From contig JAFKKH010000015.1 of the NCBI GenBank assembly GCA_017305665.1, positions 89,394 to 153,393 of the forward strand: 64,000 nucleotides of DNA, given 5' to 3'. This document shows, one piece after another, positions 28,138-35,606 of this stretch (the stretch's first letter is position 1; each line of letters opens with the position of its first letter). The notes under the pieces are model-generated. The model was not told the origin of the DNA. It did no database searches and was given only the letters and a program-made list of their open reading frames with translations. This DNA comes from Hyphomicrobiales bacterium. Its GTDB lineage: Bacteria; Pseudomonadota; Alphaproteobacteria; Rhizobiales; Xanthobacteraceae. A program made the translations under genes and the position numbers.

Positions 28138-28980
28138 ATGGGACGGCTCGACGGCAAGGTAGCGGTGATTACAGGAGCGACCAGCGGCATCGGCTGGCGC
28201 ACGGCGGAAGTGTTCGTCGAGGAGGGCGCCAAGGTCGTGATCGCCGGCCGCCGCGCGCCGGAAGGCGAGGCGCTGGCGAAGCAGCTCGGCGCGAACTGCA
28301 TCTTCCGTAAGACCGATGTCACGGAGGAAGACCAGATGCGGGCGCTGATCGGCGCCGCGGTGGACAAGTTCGGCCGGCTCGACTGTATCTTCAACAACGC
28401 CGGCGGCCCGGCGCAGACCGGCGGCATCGAAGGCCTCGAGGTCGATCGCTTCGATCAGGCGATGGCGACGCTGGTGCGCAGCGTCATGCTCGGCATGAAA
28501 CACGCCGCGCCGGTCATGAAGAAGCAGGGCTCGGGCAGCATCATCAACAACGGCAGCATCGCCGGCCATCTCGGCGGCTATTCGACGTCGGTGGTCTACG
28601 GCGCGGCGAAGGCGGCGGTGATCCATCTCACCAAATGCGTGGCGATGGAGCTCGGCGAGTCCGGCGTGCGCGTCAACAGCATCTCGCCCGGTGCGATCGC
28701 CACCGGCATCTTCGCCAAGGCGCTCGGCGTCGAGACGGGTGCAGCGGACCAGAAGGCCGCCGGAATGCGCGAGGTGTTCAAGACGGCGCAGCCGATTCCG
28801 CGCGCAGGCATCCCCGACGACATTGCGCAGGCGGCCGCGTTTTTGGCAAGCGATCAGGCCTCCTTCATCAACGGCAGCGATCTCGTCATCGACGGCGGCG
28901 TGATCGGTGGCCGCAACTGGACCCAGCAACAGCAGGGCTACGTGCAACTGCGCAAGATGTTCGGCCAGACCGTGGACTGA
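28138..28980 (+). CDS. SDR family oxidoreductase
   Basis: A classical SDR of 280 residues, a little longer than the usual 250 because of a C-terminal extension (NWTQQQQGYVQLRKMFG). The cofactor motif TGATSGIG is at 13-20, NNAGG near 87, and the catalytic Ser (NNGSIAG), Tyr and Lys (YGAAK) are present. It resembles the cyclohexanol/2,5-dichloro-diol dehydrogenase-like group of alphaproteobacteria. A GGGAG ribosome site precedes the ATG. It converges on a small unknown gene with a 16-base gap. Confidence 0.9.
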   Translation: MGRLDGKVAVITGATSGIGWRTAEVFVEEGAKVVIAGRRAPEGEALAKQLGANCIFRKTDVTEEDQMRALIGAAVDKFGRLDCIFNNAGGPAQTGGIEGLEVDRFDQAMATLVRSVMLGMKHAAPVMKKQGSGSIINNGSIAGHLGGYSTSVVYGAAKAAVIHLTKCVAMELGESGVRVNSISPGAIATGIFAKALGVETGAADQKAAGMREVFKTAQPIPRAGIPDDIAQAAAFLASDQASFINGSDLVIDGGVIGGRNWTQQQQGYVQLRKMFGQTVD

Positions 28981-28996
28981 GGCGCGCGGCGCTGCC

Positions 28997-29320
28997 TCAG
29001 ATCGCGCAAGTCGCGAAATAAACCGGCGCTGCGATCCGGCCACCCGCGAATGGCGGGCCGGATCCGGCGACCTCGGTCGCAATATCGGCGATGCGGCCGT
29101 GCTCGCGCAGGAACTCATGTCCCGCCGCGGTCAATCGCACCATGGTCTCGCGGCCCTGCTTGTGTTCGCGAACGGCAAAACCGCGATCCATCGCGTCTTC
29201 CCACACCGTGAGCCGCGGACACGAGGTACGCCAGACGTCGATCACATCGGCGTGGGATCGCGGTTCGCGATCGATCCATTCCAGCAGATCGAGAATCAGC
29301 GGATCGAGATCGTGCGTCAT
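28997..29320 (-). CDS. Small protein of unknown function, possible winged helix
   Basis: A 107-residue soluble protein. The sequence LILDLLEWIDREPRSHADVIDVW followed by CPRLTVWEDAMDRGFAVRE and VRLTAAGHEFLREHG has the helix-turn-helix plus wing look of small regulators, where the last motif (TAAGHEFL) is the usual end of a winged-helix domain. No close family is named. I chose the ATG at MTHDLDP with AAGG about ten bases upstream; two other ATGs lie upstream in frame. The gene lies 65 bases downstream of a nucleotide cyclase on the same strand. Confidence 0.65.
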   Translation of the reverse strand: MTHDLDPLILDLLEWIDREPRSHADVIDVWRTSCPRLTVWEDAMDRGFAVREHKQGRETMVRLTAAGHEFLREHGRIADIATEVAGSGPPFAGGRIAAPVYFATCAI

Positions 29321-29385
29321 GGCGGGCATCCTTGGCAGACTGCTCGTTTTACGACGTTTTCGGTGCGATGAAAACGCGTATCGCG

Positions 29386-30678
29386 TCATGCTCCGTCCGC
29401 AAGCGGCGATGCCGGACTGTAGATCGCCATCGGCGCGGCGACGCCGCGCAGCGTGAATTCGCCGAGCCGGTCGAGCGGGCGGTCGATCAGGCGGGCCGCC
29501 GCTGCGGTGATCAGGATGTTGCGGCCAAGCGTCTTTTGCAGTGACTCGACCCGGCTCGCCTCGTTGACGGCGGGCCCGATCACGGTGAAGTCCAGCCGTT
29601 CCGGTGCGCCGATGTTGCCGAAGAAGACTTCGCCCTCGTGCAGGGCGATGCCGGCGCGCAGCGGCCGCCAGCCTGCGATGCCGTCCAGCGGCGCGGGCGA
29701 GGTTGCGTTGAGGTCGTCGAGGCCGCGATGCGCGGCTTCCGCAGCGTCGAGCGCCGCGCGGGCCGCCGCCTTGCCGCCGTCGCGATCGAGCGGGAATACC
29801 GCGAGCAAGCCATCGCCCATGAACTTCAGGACTTCGCCGCCGTTGGCCAGCACCGCACCGGCGAAAATCTCGAAATAGCGATTGAGCACCTCGACCATGT
29901 CCGGGCCGGACAGCCGGTCCGAGAGGTCGGTGAAGCCGCGCAGGTCGGCAAACCAGATCAGGGCGCGGATCGGCTCGCCGGTACCGCGGCGGATGTCACC
30001 GTTCAGCACGCGCGTCGCGGCGTTCGATCCGAGGTAGGCGTTGAGCGCATTGCGGGCGATGCGAACCGCGATGTGCCGTTCGACATGCAGCGTGAACAGG
30101 CTCAGCAGTCTTTCGATCTGCGCGATGTCGGCGTCGGAAAATCCGGAAGGACGCACGGTCGCAAACGTCACCGCATGGCGGTAGCGATCCTCGCCGAGCG
30201 GCATGGCGAGGTATTCGGTGTAACCCATCGCCGCCAGTTCGCGCATGATCGGGAATTCGGCCTGCGCCTCGGCGCTTTGCGGCTTGCGCCGGAGCGACGT
30301 GCCCTGCGCAAAGATTCGCGACAATGGATTGAGCTTGAAACTATCGGTCTCGGCAGTGGCATGCTGGACCTTGACCTCGTCGCACAGGCCGTCCGCGCGA
30401 TGCCAGTTCCAGGCGAAGCCGAGCAGTTGCGGATGCAGCGTTGCGATGTGCAGGCTGACGCGATCGATCGGCAGTCCGGCGGCGATGATCCGCCAGATGA
30501 ACGACTCCAGTACCAGCAGCAGTTCGGGTTCGCGCGATGCGCCGTGCATCAGCCAATGCACGATCTCGTCGGGGGTCTGCGTGGGCGGCGCTGCGGCGGC
30601 GCCGCGCGAGGAACGGCGGATGACGCTGACGCCGGTCGGATAGACGCGCGGCGGGATGGATCGGGTGCTATCGCTCAC
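29386..30678 (-). CDS. Adenylate/guanylate cyclase domain protein
   Basis: A class III nucleotide cyclase of 430 residues. The C-terminal catalytic domain (about 220-400) is complete: FADLRGFTDLSDRL gives the first metal aspartate, GEVLKFMGDGLLAVF the second, and the transition-state Asn and Arg are in NEASRVE. The N-terminal 200 residues contain a GAF-like sensor region (SRIFAQGTSLRR ... YTEYLAMPLGEDRYRHAVTFATV), common in rhizobial CyaA-type proteins. No membrane helix is seen, so it is cytosolic. ATP or GTP preference cannot be fixed. It is monocistronic or runs into the small gene downstream. Confidence 0.9.
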   Translation of the reverse strand: MSDSTRSIPPRVYPTGVSVIRRSSRGAAAAPPTQTPDEIVHWLMHGASREPELLLVLESFIWRIIAAGLPIDRVSLHIATLHPQLLGFAWNWHRADGLCDEVKVQHATAETDSFKLNPLSRIFAQGTSLRRKPQSAEAQAEFPIMRELAAMGYTEYLAMPLGEDRYRHAVTFATVRPSGFSDADIAQIERLLSLFTLHVERHIAVRIARNALNAYLGSNAATRVLNGDIRRGTGEPIRALIWFADLRGFTDLSDRLSGPDMVEVLNRYFEIFAGAVLANGGEVLKFMGDGLLAVFPLDRDGGKAAARAALDAAEAAHRGLDDLNATSPAPLDGIAGWRPLRAGIALHEGEVFFGNIGAPERLDFTVIGPAVNEASRVESLQKTLGRNILITAAAARLIDRPLDRLGEFTLRGVAAPMAIYSPASPLADGA

Positions 30679-30723
30679 TCAGGACAATCCTCTCAGCGAG
30701 AGGCGGTGCGTGAACCTCGTGTC

Positions 30724-31962
30724 TTACGCCTTCTTCTTTGCCGCCGCCGCGAGATCGGGCGCGTTGACGGTCGGGATCGCGACGCGGCCGGGGCCGGTGT
30801 TCTTCAGCGCCTCGGCGGCCTTGTCGTTCGACATGATCTTGGCCATCACGGCTTGCCCTGCGCGCTCGAAGATGGCGCGGTTGTGCACCAGCCATTCGCG
30901 GGATTCGCGCAGCGGCGTGATCAGTCCTTGCACTTCCGGCATCACGTAGCGCGCCACCATGTCCCAACTGCGGCGGGTGTTCTCCGGATTGGCCCAGTCG
31001 TGAACGAAGCCGACGATGGTGCCGATGCCGCCCGACACCTTCACGATGTCGCGGATCTTCGCGATCAGATCGTCGGGCGTGCCGATCACGGCGGCGGCGT
31101 TGTCGACCCACGCGGTCTTCTCCACCGCTTCGTCCGGATTGGCGAAGGGCTGCACGCCCGGCCGCTGCAAGGTGCCGACGGTATATTCGTTGTGCCAGCG
31201 CATCAGGCCGTTGCGGGCCTCGAGCCGCGCCTGCTCTTTCGTCTCGGCGATGTGCCATGACAGCAGCACGCGCCAGTTGGCGCGGTCGACGGTTGTGCCG
31301 TGCTTCTTCGCCGAGTCCTCGGCGAATTCCCATTGCTGCGGCAGCGCCATCAATCCCTGCGTCGACATCGAGCCGAGCGAGATGATGCCGATGCCGTACT
31401 TGCCGGCGAGTGTCATGCCTGACGGCGAAATCTGCGAGGCCACCACGAACGGCATGTCCTCCTGCAGCGGGCGGATCTGCAGCTTGGCGTCGTTCATCAC
31501 GAACCAGTCGCTTTTCGCGGTGACGCGCTCGCCGTTGAACAGGCGGCGGATCAGGCCGATCGCCTCGTCCTGGCGGTCGCGCTGGGTCATCGGGTCGATG
31601 CCGAGGGTGTGCGCGTCGGAGGCCAGCGCGCCAGGACCCGAGCCGAAGATGGCGCGGCCGCCGGTCATGTGATCGAGCTGCACCATGCGCTGCGCCACGT
31701 TATAGGGATGGTGATACGGCAGCGAAACCACGCCGGTGCCGAGCTTGATGCGCTTGGTGCGCTCGCCGGCCGCGGCCAGGAACATCTCGGGCGAGGCGAT
31801 CATCTCCCAGCCGGAGGAGTGATGCTCGCCGCACCAGAATTCGTCGAAGCCGAGGCTGTCGATCTGCGCGACGAAATCGAGATCGCGGCGGAATTGCAGC
31901 ATCGGATGCTCGCCGACCGGGTGATGCGGGGCGAGAAAGGCTCCGAACTTCAGGCGCGCCAT
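30724..31962 (-). CDS. LLM class flavin-dependent oxidoreductase
   Basis: A luciferase-like monooxygenase-fold enzyme of 412 residues using reduced flavin. The N-terminus LKFGAFLAPHHPVGEHP and FDEFWCGEHHSSGWEMIASPEMFLAA belong to the bacterial luciferase group with limonene monooxygenase-like members; TGVVSLPYHHPYNVAQRMVQLD and FGSGPGAL follow. The last 25 residues are alanine and lysine-rich. The substrate is unknown. It is 277 bases from the divergent htpX and is not linked to the sulfonate transporter at 58-60 kb, so a desulfonation role is not supported. Confidence 0.9.
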   Translation of the reverse strand: MARLKFGAFLAPHHPVGEHPMLQFRRDLDFVAQIDSLGFDEFWCGEHHSSGWEMIASPEMFLAAAGERTKRIKLGTGVVSLPYHHPYNVAQRMVQLDHMTGGRAIFGSGPGALASDAHTLGIDPMTQRDRQDEAIGLIRRLFNGERVTAKSDWFVMNDAKLQIRPLQEDMPFVVASQISPSGMTLAGKYGIGIISLGSMSTQGLMALPQQWEFAEDSAKKHGTTVDRANWRVLLSWHIAETKEQARLEARNGLMRWHNEYTVGTLQRPGVQPFANPDEAVEKTAWVDNAAAVIGTPDDLIAKIRDIVKVSGGIGTIVGFVHDWANPENTRRSWDMVARYVMPEVQGLITPLRESREWLVHNRAIFERAGQAVMAKIMSNDKAAEALKNTGPGRVAIPTVNAPDLAAAAKKKA

Positions 31963-32239
31963 GGGGTTTTCTCCGGCTCGTTGTTCTTGTTGGGGTTCGG
32001 CCGAGCCTACGTGTGCGACGGACGCATGGCAATCGCGGACCGCAGCATCGCAGCCTTGCGCATGCCGTCTCGCGGAAAGTCGGCGCCGCGTGCGTTCATG
32101 ACATTGCAGTCATGTTGGCGGCAATCTCGGTCGTCATCTTGCGACGCGCCGCCGCAGCGCCCGCCCTTGCGCGGGCCGGTTCGGCACTCCCATCTCATGG
32201 GTACGCCGTCCTGCATCCGGGCGGCGGCTGGAGGACACG

Positions 32240-33169
32240 ATGAGCTATTTCCGCACCGCGATCCTGCTGGCCGGCCTCACCGGCCTGTTCATGGGCGTGG
32301 GCTATCTGATCGGCGGCGCCAGTGGTGCTGTCATCGCGCTCGTGGTGGCGGCGGCGACCAATCTGTTCGCCTACTGGAATTCCGACCGCATGGTGCTGTC
32401 GATGTACGGCGCCCATGAGGTGGATGCGCACACCGCCCCCGATCTGCACCGGCTGGTGGCGGAGCTCGCAGGCCGCGCCGGCCTGCCGATGCCGCGCGTG
32501 TTCCTGATGGACAATCCGCAGCCGAACGCGTTCGCCACCGGTCGCAATCCTGATAACGCCGCGGTCGCGGTGACCACGGGTCTCGTGCAGTCGTTGCGCC
32601 GCGAGGAACTCGCGGGCGTGATCGCGCACGAGCTCGCGCACATCAAGCATCACGACACGCTGCTGATGACCATTACCGCGACCATCGCCGGCGCGATCTC
32701 CATGCTGGCGCAGTTCGGCATGTTCTTCGGCGGCAACCGCAACAACAACGGCGGCTTCATCGGCTCGCTGGCGATGATGATCCTCGCGCCGCTCGGCGCC
32801 ATGCTGGTGCAGATGGCGATCAGCCGCACCCGCGAATATGCCGCCGACGAGATGGGCGCACGCATCTGCGGCCAGCCGATGTGGCTCGCGTCGGCGCTCG
32901 CCAAGATCGACAATGCCGCGCATCAGGTGCCGAACATGGAGGCGGAGCGCGCACCCGCCACCGCGCACATGTTCATCATCAACCCGTTGTCGGGGCAGGG
33001 CATGGACAACCTGTTCGCCACCCATCCCTCGACCGAGAACCGTATCGCGGCCTTGCAGCGGCTCGCCGGACAGTCAGGCAACTTCGCGCCGATGCCCGCC
33101 ACGCCGTCCGGCCCCGTATCGCACGGCCCGTGGAATCGTCAGCAGGCGCGTCGCGGGCCGTGGGGCTGA
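32240..33169 (+). CDS. htpX: Membrane zinc protease HtpX
   Basis: A membrane-bound M48 metalloprotease that degrades damaged membrane proteins. 309 residues. Two N-terminal helices (about 5-23 and 30-50) are followed by the zinc site [10 protein letters not shown] near 131 with the third ligand Glu in [10 protein letters not shown]; two more helices occur at about 145-190. The end is disordered ([13 protein letters not shown]). GGAGGACACG stands directly before the ATG. In other bacteria htpX responds to envelope stress; no stress promoter is seen here. Confidence 0.95.
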   Translation: MSYFRTAILLAGLTGLFMGVGYLIGGASGAVIALVVAAATNLFAYWNSDRMVLSMYGAHEVDAHTAPDLHRLVAELAGRAGLPMPRVFLMDNPQPNAFATGRNPDNAAVAVTTGLVQSLRREELAGVIAHELAHIKHHDTLLMTITATIAGAISMLAQFGMFFGGNRNNNGGFIGSLAMMILAPLGAMLVQMAISRTREYAADEMGARICGQPMWLASALAKIDNAAHQVPNMEAERAPATAHMFIINPLSGQGMDNLFATHPSTENRIAALQRLAGQSGNFAPMPATPSGPVSHGPWNRQQARRGPWG

Positions 33170-33289
33170 AGGCCTCGGATAGGATAACGGCTGCGCCATT
33201 ACCTCCGACGTAATCGACGCGATGACGGTCAACTGACATGTGTGGACGCGTGACCTGCGACGATGTCGCGGGCTCGTCGGAGCGGCCAC

Positions 33290-34693
33290 ATGCATCAGAC
33301 CATTGGAGTTCAACGGACGACCACCCACCGCTGGTGGGTGCTGACGATCGTCGTCGCCGCGCAATTCATGTTCGGCGTCGATGCGTTTGTCGTCAACGTC
33401 GCCATTCCCACCATCGCCGCCGAGCTGCATGCCGGGGCGGCCGAAATCGAGGCGGTGATCGCCATCTATCTCATCGCCTACGCCACGCTGGTGATCACCG
33501 GCGGCCGGCTCGGCGATATCCATGGCACCCGCAGCGTGTTTCTCGCCGGCGTTCTTGGCTTCGCGCTGACGTCGCTGTGGTGCGGGCTGGCGCAGTCCGG
33601 CACCGAGCTGATCGTGGCACGCCTCGCCCAGGGCGCGACCGCGGCGCTGATGGTGCCGCAGGTGCTCGCCACCATTCACGTGCTGTTTCCGGACGAGGCG
33701 CGCAGCCGTGCCTTTGCGATCTACGGCGTCGTGCTCGGGCTCGCCGGTGCGGCGGGCTTCGTGCTCGGCGGCCTCCTGGTGACGCTCGATCTCGCCGGCC
33801 TCGGCTGGCGCACGGTGTTCTTCGTCAACGTGCCGGTCGGTATCGTCATCGCCGCCGCCGCGTGGCGCTGGATGCCGCAGGCGCCGCGCCGCAGCGGAAC
33901 GCGGCTCGACATCGCCGGCGCGCTGGTGCTGTTCGTCGGGCTGTTGTGCCTGATCGGCCCATTGCTGTTCGGCCATGATGTCAACTGGTCGCCGCTGGTG
34001 TGGCTCACGATGCTCGGTGGCGCCGCGGTGATCGCCGCGTTCGTCCGGCTCGAACATCATGTCGCCGCGCAAGGCGGCATGCCGCTGGTCGATCTCGCGC
34101 TGATGGCCGACCGCGCGTTCATGCGCGGGCTCTGCGCGGTGTTCGCGTTCTTCTTCGCCAACCTGTCGTTCTATCTGGTCATGACGCTGTTCATGCAGAA
34201 CGCGCTGCACCTGCCGCCGCTGAGCGCGGGGCTGGTGTTCGTGCCGCTGGCGCTCGCCTTCGTGGTGGCGTCGCGGCACAGCGGGGTGCGCGCGCGGCAT
34301 CGCGGCACCATGGTGCTGATCGAAGGCTGCGCGCTGCAGCTCGCCGGTCTCGCCGCGGTGCTGCTCACTGTTGTGCTGGTCGAGTCGCCGTCCGCGCTGC
34401 TGCTGTCGGTGCCGCTCGTCGTGTTCGGCTACGGGCAGGGGTTAGTGATGGCGCCGCTGTCGAGCGCGGTGCTCGCCACCGTCAAGCCGTCCAGCGCCGG
34501 TTCGGCGTCGGGCCTCTACGGCACCACGACCCAGATCGGCAACGCCGCCGGCGTCGCGGCATTCGGCGCGGTGTATTTCGCGGTGCAGGCATCGCACGCG
34601 CCGCAGCTCGCGCTCGGCGTGACCTTGATGCTGATTGGGCTGTCGATCGCGGCGAGCGCTGCGCTGCTCATGTGGATGCGCCGCGCCGCTTGA
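33290..34693 (+). CDS. MFS transporter, DHA2-type drug exporter
   Basis: A major facilitator of 467 residues with 14 probable helices, the DHA2 (EmrB/QacA) size. The first helix has FMFGVDAFVVNVAIPTI (motif D1 of that group), the loop after helix 2 has GGRLGDIHGTR (motif A) and helix 5 has the GFVLGGLLV-like motif C. Proton-driven efflux is expected; the substrate is unknown. The ATG here has GGAG upstream. The last 26 bases overlap the convergent isomerase gene, which is uncommon. Confidence 0.88.
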   Translation: MHQTIGVQRTTTHRWWVLTIVVAAQFMFGVDAFVVNVAIPTIAAELHAGAAEIEAVIAIYLIAYATLVITGGRLGDIHGTRSVFLAGVLGFALTSLWCGLAQSGTELIVARLAQGATAALMVPQVLATIHVLFPDEARSRAFAIYGVVLGLAGAAGFVLGGLLVTLDLAGLGWRTVFFVNVPVGIVIAAAAWRWMPQAPRRSGTRLDIAGALVLFVGLLCLIGPLLFGHDVNWSPLVWLTMLGGAAVIAAFVRLEHHVAAQGGMPLVDLALMADRAFMRGLCAVFAFFFANLSFYLVMTLFMQNALHLPPLSAGLVFVPLALAFVVASRHSGVRARHRGTMVLIEGCALQLAGLAAVLLTVVLVESPSALLLSVPLVVFGYGQGLVMAPLSSAVLATVKPSSAGSASGLYGTTTQIGNAAGVAAFGAVYFAVQASHAPQLALGVTLMLIGLSIAASAALLMWMRRAA

Positions 34694-35330
34694 GGCCCTT
34701 GCTCTCCATCCGCCAGATCAGCAGGTCGATGCGGTCCTGCCCGAAGAACGGCTCGCCCTCGAATACGAACGTCGGCACGCCCCAATGGCCGGAGGCGGCG
34801 TGGTCGCGCTCGTTGTCGGCGATGATGCGCTCGTAGCGGTCGGGGTCTGTAGATATCGCGGCATCGAGCGCCGCGAGATCGACCCCGGCGGCGCGCGCCG
34901 CGCGGGCGAGGTGGTCGCCTTCGTTCCAGCCCTTGATGCTGCCGTCCCACAGCACCGGCGCGATGGCTTGCGTGAAGGCCAGCGAGCGGCCCTCGAGTTG
35001 CGCCGCCGCGGCGAGACGGGTCAGCCGGTGGATGTAGGGCTGCTCGGCCGCGACATCGAGCGTCGTCATGTCCTGCACGATGGGGTCGGGCCGCGGAAAG
35101 CGGAACGGAATGCCGTCGCGTTGCGCCACGCGGCGGCTGTCGAGCACGACATATTTGGCGAATTGCGGATTGGCGCTTTTGAAGAAGCTGGGGACGCGGA
35201 CGGCCAGGGGATACACGGGGCGAAGCGTCACCTCGACATCATAGGTGCCCACCATTCGCCGCGTCCCGGTCAGGGCCAGGTAGCTGTAGGGGCTGCGGAA
35301 GGAGAAGAACAGATCGACCGGAAATGCCAT
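34668..35330 (-). CDS. 2-hydroxychromene-2-carboxylate isomerase family (DsbA-like thioredoxin fold)
   Basis: A 220-residue enzyme of the DsbA/kappa glutathione-transferase family. It begins FPVDLFFSFRSPYSYLALTG, where the serine near residue 13 takes the place of the active-site cysteine of DsbA and is the catalytic residue of HCCA isomerases. VPTFVFEGEPFFGQDRIDLL near the end is the conserved cis-proline and C-terminal region. No naphthalene pathway genes are near, so the physiological substrate is uncertain. The frame extends 12 residues further, but this start fits the family. The 3' ends of this gene and the MFS gene overlap. Confidence 0.9.
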   Translation of the reverse strand: MAFPVDLFFSFRSPYSYLALTGTRRMVGTYDVEVTLRPVYPLAVRVPSFFKSANPQFAKYVVLDSRRVAQRDGIPFRFPRPDPIVQDMTTLDVAAEQPYIHRLTRLAAAAQLEGRSLAFTQAIAPVLWDGSIKGWNEGDHLARAARAAGVDLAALDAAISTDPDRYERIIADNERDHAASGHWGVPTFVFEGEPFFGQDRIDLLIWRMESKGLKRRGAST

Positions 35331-35606
35331 GGATCGCAGTCTTCCTGTGCCCGCTGACGGGGTCAATCCGTAAGGTTAACGCGCCGCGTGAAGCTTTAAC
35401 GGCCTGCAAGTTTGGCATCGGACGAAAGTCCGGCTTGGCCGGCCGGGCCGCGATATGCGGGGGGTTGCCCGCCGCGCCCTGCGTGCGACAAAAATCCGCG
35501 GAACCAAAATCGGGCTACGGCGTTTGGTTTCGATTGTGACTTGAAATGATTGCGGCCGGTTCTGGATCACCTTGCGGGATCGGTCTGCCTAACGACCTGC
35601 CTGTCG

